From: Laspinema sp963821735 | GTDB taxonomy: Bacteria > Cyanobacteriota > Cyanobacteriia > Cyanobacteriales > Laspinemataceae | Assembly: GCA_963821735.1 (NCBI GenBank) | Contig: CAWGFK010000060.1 | Location: forward strand, 1 to 64,000 | DNA length: 64,000 bases | Reading direction: 5' to 3' | Part shown: in pieces, positions 26,101 to 35,757 of the stretch | How the letters are laid out: each line of letters begins with the position of its first letter | Numbering within the stretch: position 1 is the first letter of the stretch | Notes under the pieces: model-generated | Told to the model about the DNA's origin: nothing | The model's input: only the letters and a program-made list of their open reading frames with translations | The model's database searches: none | Position numbers and translations under genes: made by a program

Positions 26101-28420
26101 GGTGGCCGCAGGGGACAATATTACCCCGGGAAATATCACCGCAGAGGGCAGTTCCGGAACCGGAGGGGCAGTCACCCTGACTGCTGGCGGAATCATCACC
26201 CCGGAAGATGAAATTATCACCAACAGCAATGGCATTCAAATCGAAGGCACCGTTATCCTGGACAGGGATACCACCGTGGATGCTGGAGGCGGTACCATTG
26301 ATATCATCGGCGAGATTGATGGGGGGTATGATTTAACCCTACAAACCGCCACGGGTACAATCAACCTAGAGGGGAACATTGGAGAAACTACCCCGTTAAA
26401 TCTCTTAACCACCGATACTCCCACCACCTTATCGGGAAATGCTACTGCCACCCTCCTCGACTTTGGGGATAGTTTATTATTAAATGGCAATCTCCGCTTA
26501 CGGGGAGAGGAAATTGACTTGGGCGGTCCGGTTTCGGGGACAGGTGACCTCACTTTAGAACCCCTCACCGCTAACCAATCTATTGCCTTGGGGTATGCCG
26601 AGAATAATACCCCTGCTTTAGACTTAACATTAACCGAATTCAATCAATTCCAAAATGGATTTAATTCGATGACCATTGGACGAACCGATGGGACTGCCCC
26701 GATAGATTTGAATCAAGTTGCCATCAGCGACCCTCTGACCGTGCGATCGCAAACGGGCATGATTAATTTACATAATACAGTCCGAGGCACGGATAACGCT
26801 TCCCTAACCTTTTCTACCAACGCAGAGATTCAAATTCTCAATCCCGCTACGGTAGAAACGGCCAACGGAGAGATTACCTTTGATGGGGCCGTTAATGGCA
26901 ATCAAGACTTAACGGTAACTGCCGGAAACAGCAGCATTAATTTTAATTTCAGTATTGGGGCAATCACCCCTTTAAATGATATTACATTAACCGCTGATGA
27001 CATCAATTTTGGCGGGACAATTCGGGGTGAAGGGAATTTAGTATTACAACCCTTTACTCCCAGTTTAGATATCAAACTCGGGGGAATCAATCTGGGAAAT
27101 AATAATTCTGCCTTAACCCTAACGGCAACAGAACTCGACTTATTGCAAACCGGGTTTAACTCCATCATCATTGGACGGACAGATGGGACCGGAACCACGA
27201 CCTTAGAAGCAGGTCGGGCCGAGGTGGAATTTAGAGATTCGCTGATTTTGCGGGGAAATACTGTAGAACTTGCCGGTGAGATTCGGGGGGAAAATGATTC
27301 CTCAATTACCTTTGAAGGGAACAGCATTATTTTAGAGGATGATACCGCAGTGGAATCGGTTCAGGGAGATATTACCTTTGCCGGGACCGTGACGGGCGAT
27401 CGCGTCTTAACTCTGAATGCAGATAATGGCACCATTCGTTTAGAAACGGCTAATTTAGCGGAACTCAATGCCACAGCAGTTGCAACAATTTTGGATGGGG
27501 ATATTGTCACCACCCAGAGTAATGGAATTACCATTCAAAGCAACAATATTCAACTGAATCGAGACCTGACCCTGGATACCTCTGCCGCCAATGGACAGAT
27601 TAACCTTGGGGGAACCGTGAATGGTGCTCAGGAGTTGACCTTAAATAGCGGCACAGGTAACCTAGAAATTGAAAAGGCCATTGGGAATATCATTCCCCTG
27701 ATTGGGTTAGAAATTCAGGCGGGGAATGTCACCGTCGATGCCCCGATCGCCGTAGAATTAGGTGGGATGACCATCGATGCCACGGGAACCGTTCGTCTCA
27801 ACCAGGCGATCGCCACCGAAGGCAATACCCAAGTAACCGCAGTGGGGAATATCACGACCCGGGATCTTACGGCAAGCGCAATTACCCTAGAGAGTAAATC
27901 CGGAACCCTCGCAGTCGGACCCTTAACCACCCAGGGAGACAATGGCGGGGCGATCGCCCTAAGTGCCAATACCGGCATCACTGGGGAAAACATCAATAGT
28001 AGTGGCAACCTCGGAACTGGGGGAAATCTCACTGTTAATACCACCACCGGGAATATTACCCTGGGAAATCTCAACACATCCGGTGTCACTGCTGGAGGTG
28101 AGGTGAGCATTGAAACGGGGAATAATATCACCATTGGGTCCGTGAATAGTCGCGCCACCAGGGGAAATGGGGGGAACATTGCCTTAACCGGAGGCAATGG
28201 CACTTTGGCCCCAGGAATCATTACCTCGGGAGACTTGAACTCCTCTGGTGCAGGGGATGGAGGCACTATTCAAGTTCTCGCCGAAACCGCCATCTTTGCC
28301 GGGGCGATCGCCGCCACAGGAACTGCGGGGTCCGGAGGAAATGTCACCTTGGACCCAGAAGGGGATATCGAAGTGAGTTGGATTAATACGCAAGGAGGGA
28401 ACAATCGGGGGAACCGTTGA
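23135..28420 (+). CDS. Two-partner-secretion (FHA-type) giant exoprotein, N-terminal 1761 residues
   Basis: The start at GTG 23135 is set by AAGGAGGT 10 bases upstream. A signal peptide (residues about 15-37, ending LLAQG) is followed by the TPS haemagglutination domain: GTTITNDGTQFNIQGGQQS, LFHSFDRFNLEAGQIANF, NPAGIVFGSNAQLNVPGDFLATTA. More than 1300 residues of repeated short beta-strands and turns with Gly/Asn motifs then predict a long right-handed beta-helix. Such proteins cross the outer membrane through a TpsB pore; no TpsB gene is in the window. The frame ends at 28420 after NTQGGNNRGNR. One extra G around 28396-28399 explains the end, since the next frame resumes GTIGGTVDITTGSN. Confidence 0.9.
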   Translation: MGYWSVPVKELTGKQIQLIITGLVATVIGAHQNPLLAQGIDPATDGTGTTITNDGTQFNIQGGQQSADGANLFHSFDRFNLEAGQIANFLSNPAIANILGRVTGGDASYINGLIQITGGQSNLYLMNPAGIVFGSNAQLNVPGDFLATTATGIGVGEGWFNAIGENNWASLVGTPSQFAFGLEQPGSIANFGELILQPGNHLTLLGGSILNLGTLAAPGGTITIAAVPGESVVRISQENHLLSLEVRPQQTQPIEAIAPLSLPELLVGGILTHATSVEIQEDGTIALTGSGVTVAPQPGDAITSGTLDVSAEETTGGQIALLGNRVGVIEGTLDASGSGGGTIRIGGDFQGQGTIPNATQTVVSEGSEIAADALDAGDGGTVILWADDTTEFAGSITARGSQETPSDGGFVEVSGKETLLFRGNVDLSAVRGTVGNLLLDPENIEIVANGGTHNNELLFNSTILATDDPNITYTISRATLEGIVADIRLEASNDIIIADGVSLNFTNPAGTPIGANPLQLALIADANNSGSGDFRMDPTQSIVAKGRSLTISGVNITLGNVDVSDISTNILGLGLVARNAGSVNLTATGGDIVTGNIIAEANDNLLGDLIQQGGGNITLSAPLGRVETGILSTAAYMDGLVKGDGGVIAIAAGTDIQTGNMNTRSSGADGGAITLDSASGSILTENIDSRSYNNADGGNILLTANQGNIETDRIWSRSTTNGTRGGSIDLYAPIGTISVESIQGYINPINIEGDLRVNQDLIIEQYLDQGDINLQGSVNGDASLVLQTEQGIVTINSVVGEETPLVDLTVNAGQTAIAENITTTNTQTYNTPINVTGDVELTANRIQFTDVVSGTTHLTLQPFNPAQDMAIAGPGTGNPNIFQLTATDLGWLQPGFASLTIGRNNSSGRVTVTNSLTFNDPLLIQSPQGGGAIFAPDGIVGNAAIALNARTDIQTGDIIAPGGIDLNAGKTITTELLNASSAGDGGEITVAAGDNITPGNITAEGSSGTGGAVTLTAGGIITPEDEIITNSNGIQIEGTVILDRDTTVDAGGGTIDIIGEIDGGYDLTLQTATGTINLEGNIGETTPLNLLTTDTPTTLSGNATATLLDFGDSLLLNGNLRLRGEEIDLGGPVSGTGDLTLEPLTANQSIALGYAENNTPALDLTLTEFNQFQNGFNSMTIGRTDGTAPIDLNQVAISDPLTVRSQTGMINLHNTVRGTDNASLTFSTNAEIQILNPATVETANGEITFDGAVNGNQDLTVTAGNSSINFNFSIGAITPLNDITLTADDINFGGTIRGEGNLVLQPFTPSLDIKLGGINLGNNNSALTLTATELDLLQTGFNSIIIGRTDGTGTTTLEAGRAEVEFRDSLILRGNTVELAGEIRGENDSSITFEGNSIILEDDTAVESVQGDITFAGTVTGDRVLTLNADNGTIRLETANLAELNATAVATILDGDIVTTQSNGITIQSNNIQLNRDLTLDTSAANGQINLGGTVNGAQELTLNSGTGNLEIEKAIGNIIPLIGLEIQAGNVTVDAPIAVELGGMTIDATGTVRLNQAIATEGNTQVTAVGNITTRDLTASAITLESKSGTLAVGPLTTQGDNGGAIALSANTGITGENINSSGNLGTGGNLTVNTTTGNITLGNLNTSGVTAGGEVSIETGNNITIGSVNSRATRGNGGNIALTGGNGTLAPGIITSGDLNSSGAGDGGTIQVLAETAIFAGAIAATGTAGSGGNVTLDPEGDIEVSWINTQGGNNRGNR

Positions 28421-29186
28421 TATTACCACTGGCAGCAATTTCCGCGCTACGGGGACATTTACCGCAGCAAATGGACAACTAGCGAGTATTTCCACCATTG
28501 GCGGGACCGGGACTGGGGCGATTATTATTCGTCATGGCGGCGATGGGATTGTGCCGTTTGTCGTCGGTGATGCCAGCATTAATGGGACTGCGGGGGCCTT
28601 GCTCACGGGGACCGATGGGATCAGTAATGACTCGTTTTTATACACCTATACCCAAGGCAATATCGGAATTTACTCGGTTCCAGAACCCCCACCGGAACCG
28701 ACACCGGAACCCGTACAAGCGACACCCACACCCCGCGCCAACACCCGCGCCAACACCACACCCGCGCCGGTAGAATCCTCTGCACCAACACCCGCGCCAA
28801 CACCGACACCCGCGCCGGTAGAATCCTCTGCACCAACACCCGCGCCAACACCGACACCCGCGCCGGTAGAATCCTCTGCACCAACACCCGCGCCAACACC
28901 GACACCCGCGCCGGTAGAATCCTCTGCACCAACACCCGCGCCAACACCGACACCCGCGCCGGTAGAATCCTCTGCACCAACACCCGCGCCAACACCGACA
29001 CCCGCGCCGGTAGAATCCTCTGCACCAACACCGATTCAAGTACCATCGGAAGCATCTCAACCCCTGCCTACACCAGAAATAATAGGAAATATTCCGCAAG
29101 TCTCGATCGCCCCAATATCGCCGCAGGAATTACCCCCTAGTGAGGAATCTCTAGAACCCGGAAGCAAATCAAGTCATCGGTCCTGA
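28400..29186 (+). CDS. TPS-CHAT protein, middle part with Pro-rich repeat
   Basis: Continues the TPS protein in the next frame: the end of the beta-helix (FRATGTFTAANGQLASIS, GTGTGAIIIRHGGDGIVPF, SFLYTYTQGNIGIYSVPE), then a Pro/Thr/Ala linker with 16-residue repeats PVESSAPTPAPTPTPA. Ends at 29186 after LEPGSKSSHRS. Removing one A near 29162 gives EPGANQVIGPEPEQ and continues into the CHAT part. The independent start sites inside this ORF are unlikely to be used. Confidence 0.8.
28767..29030 (+). repeat. 48-bp coding tandem repeat
   Basis: Five identical 48-base units plus a partial sixth, each beginning CCGGTAGAATCCTCTGCACC and encoding PVESSAPTPAPTPTPA. The unit length is a multiple of three and the copies appear identical, so the array is recent and may vary in length between strains. 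Confidence 0.95.
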
Positions 29187-31095
29187 ACCCGAACAGTCGC
29201 CGATTTCGGTCTCCCCAGAACCCACCCAACCCATAGAATTGCCCCAGTTATCCCCAAGTGAGGGAGTAACGGAACCCATCGAGGCAACTGCTGGGGAAGT
29301 TGTCACCAATCCTGGGGGAGAACTGCCTGCGATCGCACCCGATACCGAGACTGTGCCATTCCGGGAATCGCCACCGGAAGTCAGCGAAACTTTGCCCGAA
29401 CCTTTCTCTCAACCCACCGGGGAGACTTTGCCAGAACCAGGAGAAGCGGCGATCGCACCGTTATCCGAACCCATTGCCTCCGGTACACCGGGCGATCGGG
29501 TTTCTATCCCTAACCTCAACTACTCCCCTGGACAACCCCTAGAACCCCTCGGCGATCCGGGATGGATTTTGAATGAAATATTGACTGTTGATAGTTCAAT
29601 TTGGTATCAATGGGCTCTGCTTCAAAATCCCAACTTATCGGATACCGAAATCGCCAAAGGGAAGGAAATACTCGAATCCCTGAAACAAATGAAAGCAACC
29701 GTGGGAACTATCGTTCCCGGGTATGTTCACCTGGATTGGGCCTTGCTTCCTCACCAACAGGAACACCAATATAGTAGCCCAATTGCCCTCACCCTCAACC
29801 CGAATCATCAAGCATTGATTCAGGGGGAAAAAACGGAAGAGATTACCCTGTCTCTGGAACAGGCATTTGCAAATCAGAATACCGAAGAAATTCTCTGGGC
29901 GATCGAAGAGTCTCGGAATCAAGAATTCCAAGATTATCTCGGCGTGACTGCCAATTTGCCCTCCCAAAATCTCACCCTATTTAGCTTCCAAGAAACCTTA
30001 AAAAACCTCAAGGCACAAACTGGAAAACAGGCGGCTATTCTTTATGCTATTTCTCGGGCCGATCGCTTGGAAATCATCTTAGTTCCCCCCGTTGGGAGTC
30101 CCATTCGCAAGACCATTTTTGAAGCAACTCCAGAAGTTTTGTTTCCCGTGGTCAATGAGTTTCGATGGGAAATTACCGACCCGAGACGAAAAAATATGAA
30201 TAACTATTTTTCCTCGGCCAAACAACTGTATGATTGGATGATTGGACCCGTTGCTGAAGAATTAGAAACCTTAAAAATTGACACCCTCCTATTTTCTTTG
30301 GATCCGGGATTACGCAGTTTACCCGTTGCCGCCTTGTTTGATGGAGAGCAATTTTTAATTGAACAGTATAGTTTGAGTTTAATTCCCAGTTTTAGTCTAA
30401 CCGCCCAAAGCTATCTTCCCCTAGAAAATGCTCAGGTTTTGGCAATGGGTGCTTCCAAATTTACCGAAAAAGCGCCTTTACCGGCAGTGCCATTAGAGTT
30501 AACAACGATTGTGGAACAAACCGGGTCTCAACAACTATTTTTAAATGAAGAGTTTACCCTAGAGAACTTGTTTCAATCCCATAAACAAGATAACTATAAA
30601 ATTATTCATCTGGCGACTCATGCGGAATTTCAACCGGGCGATCGCACGAATTCTTATATTCAACTCTGGGACCGTCGGCTGAATTTAGATGAAATGACAA
30701 CATTAGAGTTAGATATGCCTGAAGTGGAGTTGTTAGTCCTATCCGCTTGTCGAACCGCCCTCGGCGATCGCGAAGCGGAACTAGGGTTTGCCGGATTAGC
30801 GGTGCAAAGTGGCGTCAAAACAGCGATCGCCTCCCTGTGGTATGTCAACGATGAAGCCACATTAGGACTGATGACCGAATTATACCATCATCTCAACCGA
30901 GTTCCTCTAAAAGCCGATGCCTTGCGTCAAGCACAACTCGCCATGCTACGCGGGGAAGTGAGAATAGAATCCGATCGCCTGATCCACTCCCAAGGGGAAC
31001 TCAACCTGCCACCGGAATTGTCAGAACTAGGAGATTATCCCTTATCCCATCCCTACTATTGGTCCGGATTTACGGCGATCGGCAGTCCCTGGTAA
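29163..31095 (+). CDS. TPS-CHAT protein, C-terminal CHAT (caspase-like) domain
   Basis: About 640 residues in the third frame. A Pro/Glu-rich linker is followed by LGDPGWILNEILTVDSSIWYQW, a helical region, then the CHAT peptidase fold. Motifs are ILYAISRADRLEIILVPP, SLDPGLRSLPVAALFDGEQFL, the catalytic His (codon 30619-30621 in HLATHAEF), the catalytic Cys (30748-30750 in LSACRTALG), GLAVQSGVKTAIASLWYVND and YYWSGFTAIG at the end. CHAT proteases are relatives of caspases and separase. In cyanobacteria CHAT is more often fused to TPR proteins. Here it ends an exported TPS protein of about 2650 residues if the two frameshifts are corrected. The target is unknown. Confidence 0.9.
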
Positions 31096-31099
31096 ACCC

Positions 31100-31300
31100 C
31101 ATATTTAACATTAACCCCTAAATGTAGAGGCGATTCGCTTTCTCACCTCTACATTTACGGTATATTTCAAAATTGCGTAAGAAAAAAAAGGGATTCCTCC
31201 GGTCCCCTCCCCTTACCAAGGGGAGGGTTAGGGTGGGGTTCCTCCGGTCCCCTCCCCTTACCAAGGGACCAGAAATGCACTTAAATCTGTCGTTCTCATC
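31100..31300 (+). repeat. Palindromic repeats after the CHAT gene
   Basis: AATGTAGAGG at 31121-31130 and CCTCTACATT at 31146-31155 form a hairpin that may act as a terminator. Then TTCCTCCGGTCCCCTCCCCT with TACCAAGGG is present twice (31194 and 31239), a relative of the repeat inside the porin gene. Confidence 0.7.
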
Positions 31301-31318
31301 CGTTCCAAACTATAGCAA

Positions 31319-33898
31319 CTACAAAGAGGATGTCAACCCATTGACCCTCAATTCATGCTTCAGTAAATAAGTTGTCATTTTCCCCTTCCCCTTCACCTGA
31401 ATCAGACCCCGCTTTTCTAATACAAACTTCCCTTCTAAACGAGAGTAAGTCGATTCCGTGACTTGAATTGCACCCGGAATTCCATGAGATTCCATGCGGG
31501 AGGCAATATTCACCGTATCCCCCCATAAATCATAGATAAACTTCTTCAACCCAATCACCCCGGCGATTACCGGACCGCTATTAATGCCAATGCGAATCGT
31601 AAAGGGTTCGCGAATTTTTGTGCTAAACTCAATCACTTCTTGCTGCATATCTAAAGCCATTCTGGCAATCGCCTCCGCATGATCTTCCCGGGGTAACGGC
31701 AATCCCCCCACCACCATATAAGCATCCCCAATCGTCTTAATTTTTTCTAAACCATGTCGTTCTGCCAACAAGTCAAAGGTCGAAAAAATGTCATTGAGTA
31801 AATGAACTAACTCCGTCGGGGAAACCCGAGACGCTAACTTAGTAAATCCCACAATATCTGCAAACAAAACCGTTGCCTCGGCAAATCCATCGGCAATTGT
31901 CCCTTGTTCCTGCTTCAGTCGAGTCGCAATCGCCTCGGGTAAAATATTTAATAACAACCGTTCCGACTTTTCTTGTTCATTTCTTAACGCAATTTCCGCT
32001 TGTTTGCGTTCCGTAATATCCCGACAAAGGGCTAACAACAATTTGCGGTTCCCCGCCTCCAACAACCCGACACGAACATCCACGGGAAATGTACTCCCAT
32101 CCTGGCGACGATGCACCCCTTCTAAGGCCAGGGGAACCCCGCGAACCATCTCCCGCCAGCGTTGTTTGAGGGTTTCAAAAGGTAACTTTTGTTCAAGGTC
32201 CGCCATTGAGCGATCGCGCAACTCCTGACGACTGTATCCTAAACTGTCACAAACCGCATGATTCACCTCAATAATCTGCCCCTCTAAATCATGGATAATA
32301 AACCCATCTGCCGCCTGTTCCATCACCGATCGAAATCGTTCTTCACTGTCTCTGAGTGCTGCTTGTGCTTGTTTGCGTTCCGTAATATCTCGAATCGCTG
32401 CCACCCGCAATTCCCGCCCTTCGGAGGGGAGAACTCGCCCTTCTATTTCAATGGGAAAGCGAGTGCCATCTTGTTTTAATCCAGTCACTTCGTAGGGTTT
32501 TTCATACCCAGTCACGATATGATTGAGGACTAAATCCCGATGTTCGGGGACAATCAAACTTAACCCATTGCGATCGATTAAATCCGCGAGGGGATAGCCA
32601 AACATATTCACACAAGTTTGGTTGACATCGATAATTTTTCCATGCTCATGAACGATAATGGCTTCTAAGGTTGCCCCAGATAACCGGCGAAACCGTTCCT
32701 CACTTTCTTCTAAGGCTTTTTGAGCTTGTTTGCGATGGGTAATATCTCGAAAGGTTCCGGTATAAAAAACGGTGTCTCGGAACTTGGCTTCTGTAATCGA
32801 AACCTCCACGGGAAATTTAGAGCCATCGGCGCGAATTCCGACCCGTTCATGAGGATGTCCCGAGGCGACAATTTCAGATAAAATTTGGGCAATTTTGAGG
32901 TGTTTGTCCGGTTGCCAATATAAAACATCGAGGCCAAATTCAATGATTTGAGGGAGGGACATTCCTAATAAGACGGATTTGGGATAGCCAAAAATCACTT
33001 CTGCCCGAGGATTAAGGCTCATGATTTGAAAATCCGAGGCGTTAAAGGTGGCGATCGCATCCGTAGCAGTTCTCACAATTGCATCCGTCCGAGTCACCGC
33101 CTCCTCTAAGGCATTCATCACCTGATTATAGCGATCGGCAATTTGACCCACCTCCGTAAACGGTTCCACCGGCACTCGTAACGTCAGGTCCTGGGTTTTC
33201 GCCTGGGCATCCATCACCCGAAACAGGTCCAAAATCTCGGTTTTCGCACGATGTTCCGAAACATTCAAGCCAATATACTCATCGGCTGCTGAGACTCGCA
33301 ACGGAAAAAATCGATTCACCACCCAGAGAAACGAATAAGCAATCCCAAAGGCAAGCATAAAACAGGTGACAATCCCTAAAACCTGGACTCCCAACTGTTC
33401 TAGGCGATTCAACCCCGTTCCCAAGAGTTCGGGGTCCCCAAACAACGCCACCGCTAAGGTGCCCCAAATTCCGCCCCCGAGATGGACGGGGACTGCACCC
33501 ACCGCATCATCCAACCGGCATCGGGCTAAGAGGGACTCGACTGCGATCGCCACCAACCCGGCGATCGCCCCAATCGTCACTGCTGAAATGGCCGTTACCC
33601 CATGACAACAGGCCGTAATCGCCACCAACCCCGCCAAGGACCCATTAATCAGCCGGTCCACCTCGGGAATCTCCCGGGACCACCACCCCGTAATCAAAGC
33701 CGTCATCATTCCCGCCACCCCGGCCAGGACCGTATTCACAATTACCCGGGCCACATCTTCATTCAAGGCCAGGGTACTGCCGCCATTAAACCCAAACCAA
33801 CCTAACCATAAAATTAACGCCCCCAAAACCGAAATTGGTAGGTTAGAACCGTGAATTTTTTCCGCCTTCCCGAACTGGGGAAACCGACCGGCACGGCC
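31319..33898 (-). CDS. Amt-PAS-adenylate cyclase fusion, C-terminal part
   Basis: Order on the minus strand: the second half of an ammonium-transporter fold (ALILWLGWFGFNGGSTLA, GAIAGLVAIA, PVHLGGGIWGTLAVALFG), a HAMP-like linker (DLTLRVPVEPFTEVGQIA), three PAS sensor domains (each with FRDITHR, IRDITERKQ or CRDITERKQ ends) and a class III nucleotide cyclase (ATVLFADIVGFTKLA and KTIGDAYMVVGGLP). The two metal-binding Asp are present. The substrate pair is Lys (IKTIGD) with Asp (IYDLWGD), the pattern of ATP use, so cAMP is the likely product. The N-terminal half of the transporter is in another frame upstream; everything before about GRFPQFGKAEK in this ORF is out of frame. Confidence 0.88.
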   Translation of the reverse strand, partial: GRAGRFPQFGKAEKIHGSNLPISVLGALILWLGWFGFNGGSTLALNEDVARVIVNTVLAGVAGMMTALITGWWSREIPEVDRLINGSLAGLVAITACCHGVTAISAVTIGAIAGLVAIAVESLLARCRLDDAVGAVPVHLGGGIWGTLAVALFGDPELLGTGLNRLEQLGVQVLGIVTCFMLAFGIAYSFLWVVNRFFPLRVSAADEYIGLNVSEHRAKTEILDLFRVMDAQAKTQDLTLRVPVEPFTEVGQIADRYNQVMNALEEAVTRTDAIVRTATDAIATFNASDFQIMSLNPRAEVIFGYPKSVLLGMSLPQIIEFGLDVLYWQPDKHLKIAQILSEIVASGHPHERVGIRADGSKFPVEVSITEAKFRDTVFYTGTFRDITHRKQAQKALEESEERFRRLSGATLEAIIVHEHGKIIDVNQTCVNMFGYPLADLIDRNGLSLIVPEHRDLVLNHIVTGYEKPYEVTGLKQDGTRFPIEIEGRVLPSEGRELRVAAIRDITERKQAQAALRDSEERFRSVMEQAADGFIIHDLEGQIIEVNHAVCDSLGYSRQELRDRSMADLEQKLPFETLKQRWREMVRGVPLALEGVHRRQDGSTFPVDVRVGLLEAGNRKLLLALCRDITERKQAEIALRNEQEKSERLLLNILPEAIATRLKQEQGTIADGFAEATVLFADIVGFTKLASRVSPTELVHLLNDIFSTFDLLAERHGLEKIKTIGDAYMVVGGLPLPREDHAEAIARMALDMQQEVIEFSTKIREPFTIRIGINSGPVIAGVIGLKKFIYDLWGDTVNIASRMESHGIPGAIQVTESTYSRLEGKFVLEKRGLIQVKGKGKMTTYLLKHELRVNGLTSSL

Positions 33899-34740
33899 CC
33901 AACAATGGGTAAACTGGCTAAAGAAACCCATCCCCCCACACTGTGAACCACCGTGGAACCGGCAAAATCCACAAACCCAAGTTTTCCCAACCATCCCATC
34001 AGCGCCCCTTGTTCGACGCCATTCCAGGCCCAATGTCCAAAAATGGGATAAATTAGGCCAGAAATGAGGCAAGCGATTAACAGGTAAGACCCGAATTTCA
34101 TCCGTTCCGCCACGGCACCGGAGACAATGGTGGTGGCGGTGCCACAAAACATGGCTTGGAATAAAAAGAAGGCCAAATCAAAGGCCGGTAAATCGGTTTT
34201 TAAAAAGAATCCGCTACCGCCAATCCAGCCTTGGAAAGAAGTACCAAACATTAGGGCAAATCCAAAGGCCCAAAATAAAGCCACGGAACAGCCAAAGTCG
34301 GTAAAGTTTTTAACCGCAACGTTAATACTATTTTTAGAGCGAGTCAGTCCGGATTCTAAACACATAAATCCCGCTTGCATCAAGAAGACCAAGCCAGAGC
34401 ATAATAAAATCCAGAGAATGTCAATGGTGAGATAAGTGGGTTGAGCGGGAGATTCGTCCTCTCCCTCGCTAAACCGAGAGTCATCGCTGCGGGTAATAGC
34501 GCTGGTGGGTTCAGGATTTGGGACTCCCCGCCCAGTGGGAATGGGAAAGCTCAAGGGTTCGGACGGCGATCGCCTGGGCTCTAACAGGGCGCTGGATGAG
34601 CCAGTCTGGGCGATTAAGATTGGGTTTGCGAGGCGATCGCAATCCCTAGAGAGAGTGGCTAATAACCGGGGTTGGAGGGTAATCACCAATCCCAGGGTTA
34701 ACAGAAATAAAAGCATCCCAATCAAGGACTTTCGGTGCAT
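33899..34740 (-). CDS. Amt-PAS-adenylate cyclase fusion, transporter N-terminal half
   Basis: From ATG 34740 (TTG 34755 is an alternative). A first membrane helix (LIGMLLFLLTLGLVI) and a linker with IL-I-AQTG precede the Amt fold: WILLCSGLVFLMQAGFMCLE, FWAFGFALMFG, AMFCGTATTIVSGAVAERM, HWAWNG and STVVHSVGGWVSLASL. At LPIVGAVPVG the frame slips near 33895-33901 and continues as GRAGRFPQFGKAEKI in the next ORF; one missing base would explain it. The full protein would couple ammonium sensing or transport to cAMP synthesis; that coupling is inference from domain order. Confidence 0.85.
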
Positions 34741-35330
34741 AAATTCCAGGTACAAGGGATAGGATATCAGCGTAATTTTATGAAAATTTTCCCGGGATGA
34801 CCCCGGGGTATTTTAATAAACAGAGCCAAGGTTTATACGGTCCGGAATCTCTTCTCATAATTTTACAAACCCCCCATTCTTTCCGTCATTAAACTTCAGA
34901 AAATGTGGCGAACTAACGCCTGATTGTTTCGATAGCGCGTCTTCATCCATTGGAGAATTCGGGTCCCCTAAAACGCCCTATCGATCAGGTCAGGGCACTT
35001 TTTCAACGGCACCTCCAGCCCATGAAGTAAACTCGCACTCTCTATTTAGGGCCTGCATCGCTACTATAGCCTACGGACCCAACTTGTCGAGGGGAAAAAA
35101 TCTCCCAGTTTCAGACCGGGCTTTCCCTTGCGCCGTTCTCCATTTAGCCGAGGGTTAAGGTTTTTGGAGTTGTCCAGGTTAAATTCATCCGGATTAGGGG
35201 GCGATCGCCCCCTAAGCTGACTTGACCCTCACCCCTTATAATGCAGGGGTAAATTAAACCGTTGAGCTGTCCCCAATCGGGTTCAGTCGTTGAATGAGAA
35301 ACAATATCACCGCTTTCTTAACATAAAATT
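34741..35330. other. Intergenic region between the Amt-cyclase and a small secreted protein
   Basis: 590 bases between divergent genes. Contains a GGGGGCGATCGCCCCC palindrome (about 35196-35214) and no ORF or RNA gene that can be supported. Promoters for both sides must lie here. Confidence 0.4.
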
Positions 35331-35684
35331 ATGCTGAAAACATCCCTGGCTTGTCTAAGCACTTCCCTAGTTTTATGCTCGCTCACTCCGGCTTATGCTC
35401 AAGAATTTGATGGCGTTTTACAAGGACTGTTGACCCCAGAGGAACTCCAAATCCATCAACAGGTAGGGAGTCAACAGGCGGAACAGTTGGGACAAAATGC
35501 CTGTAGCGCTCTTGCCGCAGGGTCTTCCGTCGAGGACTTTGCTACCGAAGTCGCCGAGTCTTTGGCGCAAGAAAACCTGCCCCAATCGCAATTAGAAGCG
35601 CGGGCGCTCTATAGTGGTAAAGTGATTGCCGTTGGAGTCGCCCTCTTCTGTCCCGATCGCTTTTCCGAATTGCAAGCCTTATAA
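35331..35684 (+). CDS. Small secreted protein, unknown
   Basis: 117 residues. A clear signal peptide (TSLACLSTSLVLCSLTPAYA, then QEF) is followed by a mature domain of about 94 residues with two Cys (QNACSAL and LFCPDR), probably a disulfide, and helical segments (TPEELQIHQQVGSQQAEQL, SSVEDFATEVAESL). The arrangement resembles small periplasmic DUF732-like proteins, but no family is claimed. Followed two bases later by a strong hairpin, so it is a single-gene unit. Confidence 0.75.
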   Translation: MLKTSLACLSTSLVLCSLTPAYAQEFDGVLQGLLTPEELQIHQQVGSQQAEQLGQNACSALAAGSSVEDFATEVAESLAQENLPQSQLEARALYSGKVIAVGVALFCPDRFSELQAL

Positions 35685-35685
35685 G

Positions 35686-35731
35686 CCAAAGCAGGCTTCA
35701 CCCACCGACACCGGGGTGAAGCCTGCTTTGG
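35686..35731. terminator. Long perfect hairpin, probable bidirectional terminator
   Basis: CCAAAGCAGGCTTCACCC pairs with GGGTGAAGCCTGCTTTGG (18-base stem, 10-base loop) between convergent genes. Only a weak T-run follows. Confidence 0.8.
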
Positions 35732-35757
35732 TTTCCGATTACTTCAGTTTTAATCCC

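Noticed and set aside
23135..28420. Minus-strand ORFs opposite the TPS gene
   Set aside because: They follow from codon bias of the repetitive coding strand; motifs of the TPS protein are unambiguous on the plus strand.
28621..29099. Two long minus-strand ORFs over the Pro-rich repeat
   Set aside because: They are reverse-frame products of the 48-bp tandem repeat and have no independent support.
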